A DNA stretch of 21,693 nucleotides from Coptodactyla brooksi (taxonomy: Eukaryota; Arthropoda; Insecta; Coleoptera; Scarabaeidae): NCBI GenBank assembly GCA_033557675.1, contig JAWQRM010000536.1:1-21693 (forward strand), read 5' to 3'. Within the stretch, counting starts at the first letter, position 1. The number at the start of each line of letters is the position of its first letter. Shown here piece by piece: positions 1-8,325 of the stretch. Both the position numbers and the translations under genes were made by a program. The notes beneath the pieces were generated by a model that saw only the letters and a list, made by a program, of their open reading frames with translations, was not told the DNA's origin and did not search any database.

Positions 1-68
1 ATATATATATATATATATATATATATCTAAGAGAAATATATATACCTAAAATATATATTTCTCTTAGA
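1..68. repeat. AT dinucleotide run and 17-bp inverted repeat
   Basis: Positions 1-26 are a pure AT run. It is followed by a hairpin-forming inverted repeat with perfect 17-bp arms (26-42 and 52-68) and a 9-bp loop. No gene is visible. It may be the edge of a foldback element that continues left of the window. Confidence 0.8.
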
Positions 69-109
69 CGAAAGTAAAAATGTTTTTTTTTGTATTTTAC
101 TTTATTTTT

Positions 110-250
110 TTTATTTAATGATTTTTTAAATGCAAAATATTTTAGTCATTTTACGGAATAACCTAACGTATGGCATAGAATGACAGGGTGCGCATTCTAT
201 CGGCAGGAAGTCAAACTAAACGAAATTACAGGTTTCTAGATTTGGAAGAA
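110..250 (-). repeat. dispersed repeat family Z, inverted copy
   Basis: The reverse complement of this stretch aligns over about 120 bases with 17300-17450 and more weakly with 17060-17190. Shared blocks include CCTGTAAT, GATAGAATGC, CTGTCATTC, GGTTATTCCG and a tail AAAATCATTAAATA. No coding potential was seen, so it is probably a non-autonomous transposon fragment of unknown class. Confidence 0.6.
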
Positions 251-404
251 GTATGTAAAATATTCCGCAGAAGTATTAAAACATTCAGTAGTCTTTACAA
301 TTAAAAAAACTCTTTTAATTAAGAAGTACATTTCAATTATCAACGACTGACGACTTGATATTTTTAAATTTACATCTTAATTCCGAAATACGATTATGAT
401 AAAA

Positions 405-558
405 AACAAATGACTGTCGTCGATGTAATTCCTTCGATTTTCTGGGTAACCGTAAAAGGTAAGCATGGAGTGTTGCACATCAAATTACAGGATTTTTTTT
501 TGCGAGGAATCCAAGAAGATCTGTTTCGATAACGAAATATCAAATCTGACAAAAGCAA
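405..558 (+). repeat. dispersed repeat family R, 5'-truncated copy
   Basis: This matches the 3' part of the repeat at 700-975: GACTGTCGTCGATGTAAT, a TTCGATTTTCT block, TGCGAGGAATCCAA and the tail GATAACGAAATATCAAATCT. The same tail ends the inverted copy at 5556-5815, so this end is a shared element boundary. The intervals 250-405 and 558-700 show no gene. Confidence 0.75.
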
Positions 559-699
559 TATATTAATGTTAAATTTTAATTTGTGTTAATTACTCATGTT
601 ATTAATCGCTAAGATTTATGGTTTATAATCAATTTAAAGTGTATCTCACGTATCGCAAGTCTACGATATATCCTTCCTTCAGTAGCTAAAACATATCCC

Positions 700-975
700 A
701 TTTAATTGCTTATGAAAAATTCTTTCAAATGAGCCCATTCAATTCCTTATTAAAAATCCTTTAAAACGATACCAAACTCGATGGGGTTACCTCTTTCGGT
801 TCCCGAGATATACCAAAAAACGACCGAAAACTTTAAAAAACAACTGACTGTCGTCGATGTAATTTCTTCGATTTTCTCGGTAACCATAAGAGACAAGTAT
901 GGAGTGTTGCATATCAAATTAAAGGATTTTTTGCGAGGAATCCAAAAAGATCTGTTTGGATAATGAATTTTTAAA
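700..975 (+). repeat. dispersed repeat family R, near full-length copy
   Basis: The copy carries the family core: TTCCTTATTAAAAATCC, AACTCGATGGGGTTACC, CCCGAGATATACC and the AAGATCTGTTT end. Its 5' end has a partial duplication of the first 30 bases (about 710-745). A 60-codon open frame (781-963) runs through the core but is frameshifted or stopped in other copies. I treat it as repeat, not a gene. Confidence 0.75.
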
Positions 976-1069
976 TTCTACCAAAGTTTAGATAGTTAAA
1001 AATTCTGTTTAAAACGTATCCATTGAGTTTTTCTCAAAATTCAATCTCTCTGGATCATTTCATACGTAC

Positions 1070-1413
1070 TTTTCGGAAAAATACTCTATAGCGGAATACA
1101 AGTTCAATCTGTTCGGAGACTTCTTCTCCCTGGACACGTCATTGTAGGCGAGGGGATCCGTGTAGTGGGTTGCGTTAGTGGGGAGCGCGTAGTAACTCCT
1201 AAAGACAGCACCCCACGTGACACTGTTACCCTTCACGTCCATCGGCACCCCAAAACCGATTACCACCTGCACGATGTGCACCACCTTTTCGAAACCCAAC
1301 CACCCCTTCTGTCTCTGTAACAGCTGTTGGCTGGTATCTAACAATTTAGCCCTTGCTGTGGTGGAAATGGTTATAACCAATAATATTATAGAAGTTAAAC
1401 TGATGTGGTTCAT
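1070..1413 (-). CDS. DM4/12-family protein, 5' half (single fused exon, partial)
   Basis: This encodes a signal peptide (first ~22 residues, hydrophobic IILLVITI) and then the N-terminal half of a DM4/12-type protein. The motifs KLLDTS, LLQRQKGWLGF, VVIGFGVPMDVKG and VTWG match the neighbour at 1577-1955. The start is the ATG complement at 1411-1413. The open frame ends four codons into what looks like an intron: a GTACGT donor follows position 1070 in phase 2, where the neighbour has GTAAGT. No 3' exon is recognisable between 1 and 1070, so it is off the window or lost. Two oddities stand out. The intron found after VQ in the neighbour is precisely absent here. The family's basic R-X-K-R site reads RQKG. 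It may be a truncated paralogue, a pseudogene, or a first-exon cassette of a gene extending left. Molecular function is unknown for the family. Confidence 0.65.
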
Positions 1414-1576
1414 CTTATAAGTGATCTCGACCGGACCGGGTACTAATGTTAATGTTTAAAGCACATACCTACTTAACGTGTTTTCGCCTATAAGTTATTT
1501 GTTCAGTATAGTGGGTAAATAGCTGGTGTTTACCTCGTTAAAGCTCCAGGCGATGGAATTATCAACTGGTACTTAC

Positions 1577-1955
1577 TTTTCGGTAAAATACTCTATGGCA
1601 GAATACAAATCCCACCTATTCGGGGACCTCTTCTTCCTGGACACGTCATTATAAGCGAGGGGATCCGTGTACTGGGTGGCGTTGGTAGGGAGGAGGTAGT
1701 AGCTTCTGAAAACGACACCCCAGGTGACACTGTAACCTTTCACGTCCACCGGTAAACCGATACCAATTACCATCTAAGAAATTCGATTAAGTTTCGGGAT
1801 TTGCATTGTTTTCTTCTATATACCTGCACCCAATTGATGCCATCTTCCCAAACCAACCACCTCTTCTGCCTCTGTAAAAGTTGTTCGCTCGTATCCAACA
1901 ATTTAGCCGCAACGGAAGCGTAAGAAACAACAAATAATACCACGGTAAGATTCAT
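1577..1955 (-). CDS. DM4/12-family protein, 5' half (two exons, partial)
   Basis: Exon 1 is 1824-1955: 44 residues with a signal peptide (LTVVLFVVSYASVAA), then LLQRQKRWLVW, which contains the basic RQKR site. A 50-bp intron (1774-1823, GTATAT...CTTAG, phase 0) separates it from exon 2 (1577-1773), which carries VIGIGLPVDVKG, VTWG, YYLLPTNATQ and IEYFTE. Exon 2 stops at a strong GTAAGT donor in phase 2. No matching 3' exon lies in the 160 bp before the next locus (1413). I start at the ATG at 1953-1955 because the signal peptide follows it directly; an upstream in-frame ATG would add an unlikely basic leader. The sequence upstream of this locus resembles that upstream of the 1070-1413 locus, so the two arose by tandem duplication of a 5'-half unit. 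It could be a cassette splicing to exons left of the window, or a truncated copy. Confidence 0.68.
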
Positions 1956-2144
1956 GGTGTAAGTGAACTCCTTCCGGGCTCTTCTCTTGTCTCGACGGAC
2001 CGGGGTCCTAATTCTTAAAGTCAATAACGAAACGGTTGTGTAATGCCTAAAGCACATATTTATTCAACGTGTCATTTACAGCACTTCGATCCTTATTTAC
2101 AGCTTATTTACGTAGTAAATAATAAATAGACAAACAGCTATTGG

Positions 2145-2829
2145 CTACAGGTCGCTCGTCGGTCTCATATATTCGAAAGGGTACGGGCATTTTTCTTGGT
2201 AGCTATCGCACCTTGAAGTCAACGATCTGAAGAAAGACGCGTCGGTTCCCGTGGAGCTGAAAGATTCGGATTTTTTCCAAACCACTTCACGTTTCTTTTA
2301 CTTACTGCGTTATTATATTTCCTATCTCGCAAAACACCCCGCACTCAGCGGACTGTCTCACCCTGGTCCTTATCTCGCAGAGGTACTTTAACATGCAGGC
2401 GAAACCCTTCTGGCCCCACCTGGAACGCGTAATCGGGGGGTGAAATTAAGGAAATCGAACGTTCGAAAGGGAACCTTACGTCGTGGGCACGTTCTCGATT
2501 TCTTTGTGGACGTCCCTCTTGAAGAACCTGCGTCTTTTCGGTAACGAATCGGGCAGTTCGAAATTAATACGAAAGCCCCAACCGTGGGCGATGAAAGTGT
2601 TCCACTTGATGACGTTATCTTTGCCGTTGAGCCTCGCCTGAAGAACAAACGGTTACAAGTTAAGCCCGAAAGTGTTTTTTTTTCGGGGCGTACTTACGAA
2701 AAACCGCATGCTCTTGTTGAAGACCAACACCCTCTTAACCCTGTGACCTCTCTCCTGGGAAAAACCGACCGCCAACACCGCCGATACCAGCAGAATTATC
2801 GCAAAACTATCCCTAAACGAACCGAACAT
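2145..2829 (-). CDS. DM4/12-family secreted protein, complete four-exon gene
   Basis: The hand-built model is exon 1 2698-2829, exon 2 2480-2637, exon 3 2306-2419 and exon 4 2145-2256. The introns are 60, 60 and 49 bp with GT...AG ends, phases 0, 2 and 2, giving 171 residues. Residues 1-24 are a signal peptide (SFAIILLVSAVLAVGFS). RVKR at about 30-33 looks like a convertase site, followed by VLVFNKS, the place of the family's RYLxFPxG motif. Exon 2 gives the middle segment ending in RRRFFKRDVHKEIE. Exons 3-4 give the C-terminal Cys motifs: GFACMLKYLCE, then an extra CGVFC not found in the plus-strand paralogues, then RCDSYQEKCPYPF. The stop is at 2145-2147, with an AATAAA signal on this strand at 2059-2064. 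This is the only minus-strand copy with its own 3' exons. The family is insect-specific and of unknown function; secretion is inferred from the signal peptide. Confidence 0.85.
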
Positions 2830-3220
2830 CTCCGGTCGAATTATTTACAAATGGGAAGTGCCCGAAGAATAAAGCGAACGCCTCGAATAGTGCTCGTGAT
2901 GAAACATTGACGCTGTTGCTCTTGTGTCCATGACCGTAGTAACTGTTTATTCCCGTAATTAATATTCGGTTGAATTCTTACCGATGGTGTCTAAAACCGC
3001 CGACGGTAATGTGCCGTTTGGTGAATATACTTATCGCTCGATCGATAATTTGCAAGTTCAACAGCGCACGTTGATGATATTTGAACGGAGCGGTGACTTA
3101 TATTGAATGGAAGTGCTCGGCAATTGCCTTTTATGTACACGAGTAATATTATTTCGAAAAGAATCGACGGCGTTTTCAAACCACCAACCGAAAATTCGGC
3201 CGCATTGACTCTTAACACAC
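2830..3220. other. unassigned 5' flank of the minus-strand DM4/12 gene
   Basis: This stretch has moderate GC and no repeat match elsewhere in the window. It would hold the promoter of the 2145-2829 gene. No convincing exon, TATA box or initiator was picked out; a 75-codon minus-strand frame at 2991-3218 has no family features. Confidence 0.4.
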
Positions 3221-3221
3221 C

Positions 3222-4380
3222 CCATCATATTCCTTATTAAAAATCCTCTAAAACGAGCCCAAACTCGATGGGGTTATCTCTGTTAGTTCCCGAGATATCC
3301 CTAAAACTAGCTAAAACCCCTCATAAACAACTGACTACCGCCAGTCCTATTTCTTGCGTTTTCTCGATAACTATAAAAGATAAGCACGAAGTGTTACATA
3401 TCAAATTAAAAGATTTTTTATGGTGAATCTAAAAAGATCTATCCAAATGCCGATATGTTCAATTCCAACGAATTCGTTAACATTATTGATACGAAAAATA
3501 TTCATAATCGAGGAATTTTAATTCTCGTTCAATTCCTTATTAAGAATCCTTTAAAACGATGCCAAACTCGATAGGGTTATCTCTTTTAGTTCCCGAGATA
3601 TCCTTAAAACTAGCTAAAACCCCCTCATAAACAACTGACTACCGCCAGTCCTATTTCTTGGATTTTCTTGATAACTATAAAAGATAACCACGACGTGTTA
3701 CATATCAAATTAAAGGATTTTTTATCGTGAATCTAAAAAGATCTATTCGAATGCCGATATGTTAAATTCTAACGAATTCGTTAATATTACTGTTACGAAA
3801 AATATTCATAATTGAGGAATTTTCATTCTCGTTCAATTCCTTATTAAGAATCCTTTAAAACGATCCCAAACTCGATAGGGTTATCTCTTTTAGTTCCCGA
3901 GATATCCCTAAAACTAGCTAAAACCCCTCATAAACAACTAACTACCGCCAGTCCTATTTCTTGTGTTTTCTCGATAACTATAAAAGATAAGCACCGAGTG
4001 TTACATATCAAATTAAAGGATTTTTTATGGTGAATCTAAAAAGATCTATTCGAATGCTGATATGTTAAATTCTAACGAATTCGTTAATATTACTGTTACG
4101 AAAAATATTCATAATTGAGGAATTTTCATTCTCGTTCAATTCCTTGTTAAGAATCCTTTACAACGACCCCAAAGTCGATGGGGTTATCTCTTTTAGTTCC
4201 CGAGATACCCCTAAAAGCAGCTAAAACTTCCAATAAACAGATGACTATCGCCAATACTATTTCTTCGGTTTTCTCAGTAAGATAAAAGATAAAAGATAAG
4301 TATGAAGTGTATATGAAATTAAAGGATTTTTTATAGAGAATCCAAAAAGATATGTTCGGACGACGATTTTTAAAATTCCA
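3222..4380 (+). repeat. tandem array of family R, four units of ~303 bp
   Basis: The landmark AAACTCGAT (AAAGTCGAT in the last unit) recurs at 3261, 3564, 3868 and 4171, giving spacings of 303, 304 and 303 bp. The units share both the family R core and an inter-core spacer (GCCGATATGTT, AACGAATTCGTTAA, AAAAATATTCATAAT). Units 2 and 3 are nearly identical, while the fourth is more diverged. Each carries stops in the frame that is open at 781-963, so the array is non-coding. It looks like a short satellite-like expansion seeded from one dispersed element. Confidence 0.9.
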
Positions 4381-4477
4381 ACAAAATCTTTAATAAATCT
4401 GAATCTTAATTCGAAGTAAAATTTGTAAAAGGAACATGCAATTAACGTAAAAGTTTAGTTGTATTGATTTGCGATAA

Positions 4478-4795
4478 ATCCCATTATATTCCTCATTAGA
4501 AATCCCTCGAAGTAAGTCCGAACTCGATACGTTTATCTCTGTTATTTTTCGAGATATTAATTAAAGCAGCCAAAAGCTTTTAAAAACAAGTGAATATCGT
4601 ATATGGTTTTCTTCGATTTTCTCTTCCCGAGATATACCCGAAAGTAGCCGAAACTTTTAAGAAACAAATGAAAATCGCCTATGTTATTTCTTAGATTTTC
4701 CACGTAACTATAAAATATAACTATGGAGTGTAACATATCAAATTAAAGGATTTTTTATGAAGAATCTAAAAAGATCTGTTTGGATATCAGAGTTT
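4478..4795 (+). repeat. diverged family R copy with internal duplication
   Basis: This is a further copy about 349 bp after the last array unit. The segment from the CGAGATAT motif to the TTTTCT block occurs twice (about 4549-4624 and 4626-4700), so the core is internally duplicated. It ends with the family's AAGATCTGTTTGGAT terminus. Confidence 0.75.
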
Positions 4796-5555
4796 TATAA
4801 AAATTTTATGAATTATTTATATTACTAATTGTCAAAATGTAAAACTTGCACTGGAGTTCAAATCATAAACCCCAGGTTCAAAGCAAATTTAGCATAAAAG
4901 GTAACTAATATTATTGGTATGTTTTAATAAATTTTTCTGCAAAATCAATAATAATAATAATAAAAATTAAAGACAGAGAAAAGATTTCGACAATTTCTTA
5001 AGTGCAGGGTTGCGAAAGACATCTTAAAACATAAGTAAAATACGTAACTTTCGCATTTACACAAAAAAAAAAATATATTTCAGGAAATTGCATTTAGTTT
5101 CGTCCCCAAAACTATCCGTCCGCTTGTCAGCATACTCCGAAAGTTTTGCCAGGGGTAAACTTGAGACGGTACATAATGGGCTTTTAATTGAATTTCTGCC
5201 AGCAACTTCTCAGGGAATGTTCAGCGCTAAACAAATTACTGCAACCGCAGAATTAACATTATGCACAAGGTGATTTATATCGAGTGCACAAAATTTCGAC
5301 GGCAGTTGGGCAGCCCTTCGGCCCCCACAAAGACAGCTCGAATTTATTAATCCGGATTGCGTATTACGTTGCATCCTTCCTTCGTGACGATTAATAACGT
5401 AAATAATTAACATAAATCTTTGGGCATTTTAAATATTAAAACGCCTTCGGGCGGATAAGATTTCTGAAGTAGTTTTAGTTTTTAACCTTTAATGACGTGG
5501 ATGATGGACACGAGCAGGAATTTGACATTAACAAGTTTCTATTCGGACAATTTTG
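4796..5555. other. unassigned region, includes (AAT)n tract
   Basis: 4796-5080 is AT-rich with an AAT trinucleotide run near 4948-4962. 5085-5420 is richer in GC and free of the repeats found elsewhere. Short open frames here (5088-5273 plus, 5210-5413 minus) lack signal peptides, domains or splice context. No gene is supported. Confidence 0.4.
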
Positions 5556-5815
5556 TTAGATTTGATATTTCGTTATCGAAACAGATCTTTTTGGATTCCT
5601 CGCAAAAAATCCTTTAATTTGATATGCAACACGATATATTTATCTTTTATGGTTACCGAGAAAATCGAAGATATAACATCGACGACAGGCATTTGTTTTT
5701 TTAAAGCTTTCGGTTGTTTTTTGGTATATCTCGGGAACCAAAAGAGGTAACCCCATCGAGTTTGGTATCGTTGTAAAGGATTTTTAATAAGGAATTGAAT
5801 GGGATATAGAGATCG
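5556..5815 (-). repeat. dispersed repeat family R, inverted near full-length copy
   Basis: The reverse complement matches 700-975 from TTCCTTATTAAAAATCC to the tail GATAACGAAATATCAAATC. It is opposite in orientation to all other copies. Relative to 781-963 it has an extra A in the A-run, which shifts the apparent reading frame. Confidence 0.85.
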
Positions 5816-5867
5816 TTTTTTTTTCAAAATATTTTTAAAATTAATTACTTATGTTTACTTTGATTTA

Positions 5868-6368
5868 CAGTCAAATTTTGAAATTGGTGAAGTACCAGTG
5901 TGTACTTTTCAAGCAGGGTTAGGGCAAGAGAAAGTTAATCGCAGCGTACCAACCCTTCGAACACTTTTACAGTGTACTTATCATTTGAAAGTCCCGAAAG
6001 GTGCCTAATTAATTATTACTGTGTTTCGTGGCAAATATGTCAAAGAAGTTAAAAGGTTAGCTCGGACCGGTGTCATCCGGTTACACATTATTTCGTAAAG
6101 GGAGATTTATGGTAACAGTTTTGCCATATCGGCGTGATTTATTGTTGCCAGGGCCGCAATAGAAAATTTCATAACGTATGACGAAGTCCAATGAAAGAAT
6201 TGCAATTTTTGATGGTCGTTATCGATGTTTTTTCATTGACAGTTCAAACATATGGGAAATTTAAGATTGGTGGAGGCGCCGGTGTGTACTTATCAACCGA
6301 GTTTAAGAAAAACTTATGTGACAACACTTTTTACTGTGTCCTTATCAATTGAAAGCGCAGGATGTGCC
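5868..6368. repeat. pair of diverged direct repeats (~130 bp)
   Basis: 5868-6006 and 6241-6368 share a mosaic of matches: GTGTGTACTT..TCAA, ACACTTTT.ACTGTGT.CTTATCA, TTGAAAG and GGTGCC/TGTGCC. The motif GTGTACTTATCA or a close variant occurs four times. The identity of the unit is unknown. The intervening DNA and 6369-6835 are CpG-containing and show no supported gene. Confidence 0.5.
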
Positions 6369-6835
6369 CCGAAACTTGGGGAAACCGTTTGCGGAAAACT
6401 TGAAACAACACGCCGTCGTGGACAAGTTTAAAAAGACCCGCATTCGAAAGCAAACGCGGAAAAATCGGCCCCGGGTACCGAAGCTTTGGCCCCCGCAATT
6501 GAATTTCGATAATTGAATCAACCGGAGGACTCGCAAGTTTGGATTTGCCGGGATATTTGCGACTGCCAGGACGCCCAGCCGTCGAATTCCAGTTAACTCA
6601 ATCGCGCATATTTCCTATCGGACTTCCAGCGTTTCAAAATCGAACCGGTAATTAGCTTACGCGATTTTCCGGTTGAATTTCCCGCGTCCGATCGATTCTT
6701 CGGGATCGCTTCGAAGGGAAATGCACTCCATCCGATTGCGGTACTTAACTAACGCCAACTTACCGCCGTCGGACGCAACTGTAACAATTTCGCAAAAATT
6801 CATTTCAATCGCATCAAGACGAAATGCGTCTCAGT

Positions 6836-6996
6836 CAATTTCTTATGAAAACTCCTTTAAAACGAGCCCAAACTCGATGGGGTTACCTCTTTTGGTTTCC
6901 GAGATATACCAAAAAACAACCGAAAGCTTTAAAAAACAAATGACTGTCGTCGATGTTATTTCTTCGATTTTCTCGGTAACCGTAAGAGATAGGAAA
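6836..6996 (+). repeat. dispersed repeat family R, 3'-truncated copy
   Basis: This matches 740-890 (AACTCGATGGGGTTACC, CGAGATATACC, GTCGTCGATGTTATTTC) and then stops abruptly at GTAAGAGATAGG, losing the usual 3' end. A 115-codon frame crosses the junction but is a product of the repeat. Confidence 0.8.
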
Positions 6997-7623
6997 AACA
7001 AAAGTAAAAAAAAGTTTTAAAATTAAATTTCCCATAAAATTAGAATAATAATTTATTAAATCCGCCCGCAGGCTAAAAAATTCTGTTGCAATTTAAGGGT
7101 GCATTATCCCCAATCAACTCTTTAAAATTCTTTAACTGACCTCTATTTACAAAAGGATAAATGTAAGAACGTTTACCAAATTTGGGTTTTCTAAGTTAAA
7201 GCATTATTGAGATATTAATTATTTATGATTTTGAGGGGCTGGGGCTGGGTTAAATCATCATATTTTAGCTGTAGAGCATGTAGCCTTACATGCTCTTAAA
7301 TAAAGTTAAATACGTTAATAAAAGTCAAATAATCAGTGAAATTATATTGATAAATGACTTTTACTGACTTTCAGTGCGGAATGAATATCTTTCTCTGTGT
7401 TTTATGGGTAGGAGGAGGTGATTAGTAACCAAAACTCTTACTATGAATATAGCTTTATAAGATAGTATTCATGGACATTTAGATAATACTGAGTTTAAGG
7501 CAACGGTTTACCCTTTTTTTACTTATTTACCACGAAATAGCCATCATTAATTGGGCACAATAAGCTCTAGAAGACTAACAGATTAGATTAACTGGTTTAA
7601 AGTTAATTGTTTCCCCAGCGCTA

Positions 7624-7643
7624 GAAGAAAAATATTTTTCTTC
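7624..7643. promoter_or_regulatory. 20-bp perfect palindrome upstream of cassette A
   Basis: GAAGAAAAAT followed by its exact reverse complement lies 16 bp before the cassette A ATG. The second block (12057-12076) keeps it with one mismatch. It may act as a protein-binding site or a 5'UTR hairpin; the function is not known. Confidence 0.35.
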
Positions 7644-7659
7644 CCAGTTACGATAAATT

Positions 7660-8072
7660 ATGGAAAGGAATCCACGTCAGGGAATATTTTGGTACACGAT
7701 TGCGTCTCTTATCATCGCATTGTGGTGTTTAGAATTTTCCTCGCCAGTCAATGTCTGTAGGAAAGACGTTGGCAAAGTTCTGTCGAGAAAGAGAAGGTAT
7801 TTATTATTCCCGGAGGGTAGTAATTTCGCGGTACGCGTTATTTTATGTCGTATAATTATCGTAATTCATCGACACGTATTTCAGGTGACGCTGAGCTTCG
7901 TTAAAAATCTAATGCAAAACGCTCCGCCCGGTATACAGTTTAATGTAGAATTTGTTGTCCCTTTCGACTTGCCCTACACCTTGGATCTGCACCGATCTTT
8001 TTTCAAGAAGATTAGGAGGCACGTGGAACAAAGAGACGTCGTCAAGGAACAGCTAGTCGTGGCGCTCGATGG
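7660..8072 (+). CDS. DM4/12-family 5' cassette A (block 1), two exons, no own 3' exons
   Basis: Exon 1 is 7660-7830 (57 residues). It holds an N-terminal hydrophobic signal segment (about 12-24), then NVCRKDVG, the basic site SRKRR and the family motif YLLFPEGSNF. A 54-bp intron (7831-7884, GTACGC...TTTCAG, phase 0) follows; it contains no in-frame stop, so it can also be read through. Exon 2 is 7885-8072: VTLSFVKNLMQNAPPG, FVVPFDLP, a basic FFKKIRRHVEQ stretch and VALDG, ending at a strong GTGAGT donor in phase 2. No full C-terminal exon lies before the next cassette. The donor fits the exon pair at 9417-9721, 1.3 kb downstream, which would give about 197 residues. Alternatives are a short mini-exon ending at 8170 or a truncated paralogue. 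The predicted product is a small secreted protein of unknown function. Confidence 0.75.
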
Positions 8073-8142
8073 GTGAGTTCCTAAAGTACTTTTTAAATGC
8101 TTATGAAAAATATCTTTCATCGATAAATCACGAAGTTTCCAG

Positions 8143-8223
8143 TACCGTACTTGATACGACAGCAAAGTAACCGTACAAGGATGTTAGCGATGGTATTGTA
8201 CTTCGATTAACGTGCAAAATAAA
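8143..8223 (+). other. possible mini-exon and AATAAA after cassette A
   Basis: A TTTCCAG acceptor at 8142 would open a 28-nt terminal exon (8143-8170) encoding eight residues (TVLDTTAK) and a TAA, joined to cassette A by a 70-bp intron. AATAAA follows at 8218-8223. All of this is conserved at 12576-12603 and downstream in block 2. The first 21 bases also resemble the start of the shared exon 3 (about 14 of 20 aligned positions), so it may instead be a decayed exon 3. Confidence 0.3.
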
Positions 8224-8251
8224 CAGTTGAACATAAACGAATATGCATTGA

Positions 8252-8257
8252 TATAAA
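8252..8257 (+). promoter_or_regulatory. candidate TATA box of cassette B (block 1)
   Basis: TATAAA lies 74 bp before the cassette B ATG and is conserved at 12685-12690. Two TTAACCGGT direct repeats lie between it and the ATG in both blocks. It suggests cassette B has its own transcription start, but no clear initiator was found. Confidence 0.35.
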
Positions 8258-8325
8258 CTCTGTACATTCGATTTTTAACCGGTAGTGTTAACCGGTTCGT
8301 CTTGACTGGAAAAAATATAATAATA

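Noticed and set aside
781..963. Open frame inside family R, similar frames at 5573-5827 (minus) and 6673-7020
   Set aside because: The frames coincide with a dispersed repeat. An extra A shifts the frame in the inverted copy, and all array units carry stops. No evidence of selection on protein.
1217..1420. Plus-strand open frame, and likewise 2584-2910 plus, 8480-8896 minus, 12314-12598 minus
   Set aside because: These are shadows of the DM4/12 exons on the opposite strand.
3222..4380. Tandem 303-bp units considered as a CRISPR-like array
   Set aside because: The units are long, diverged and contiguous, without short identical repeats and unique spacers, and the genome is that of an animal.
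8302..8325. Longer N-terminus of cassette B from an in-frame TTG (also 12735-12758)
   Set aside because: Nuclear insect genes start at ATG, and the signal peptide begins cleanly at ATG 8326 and 12759.
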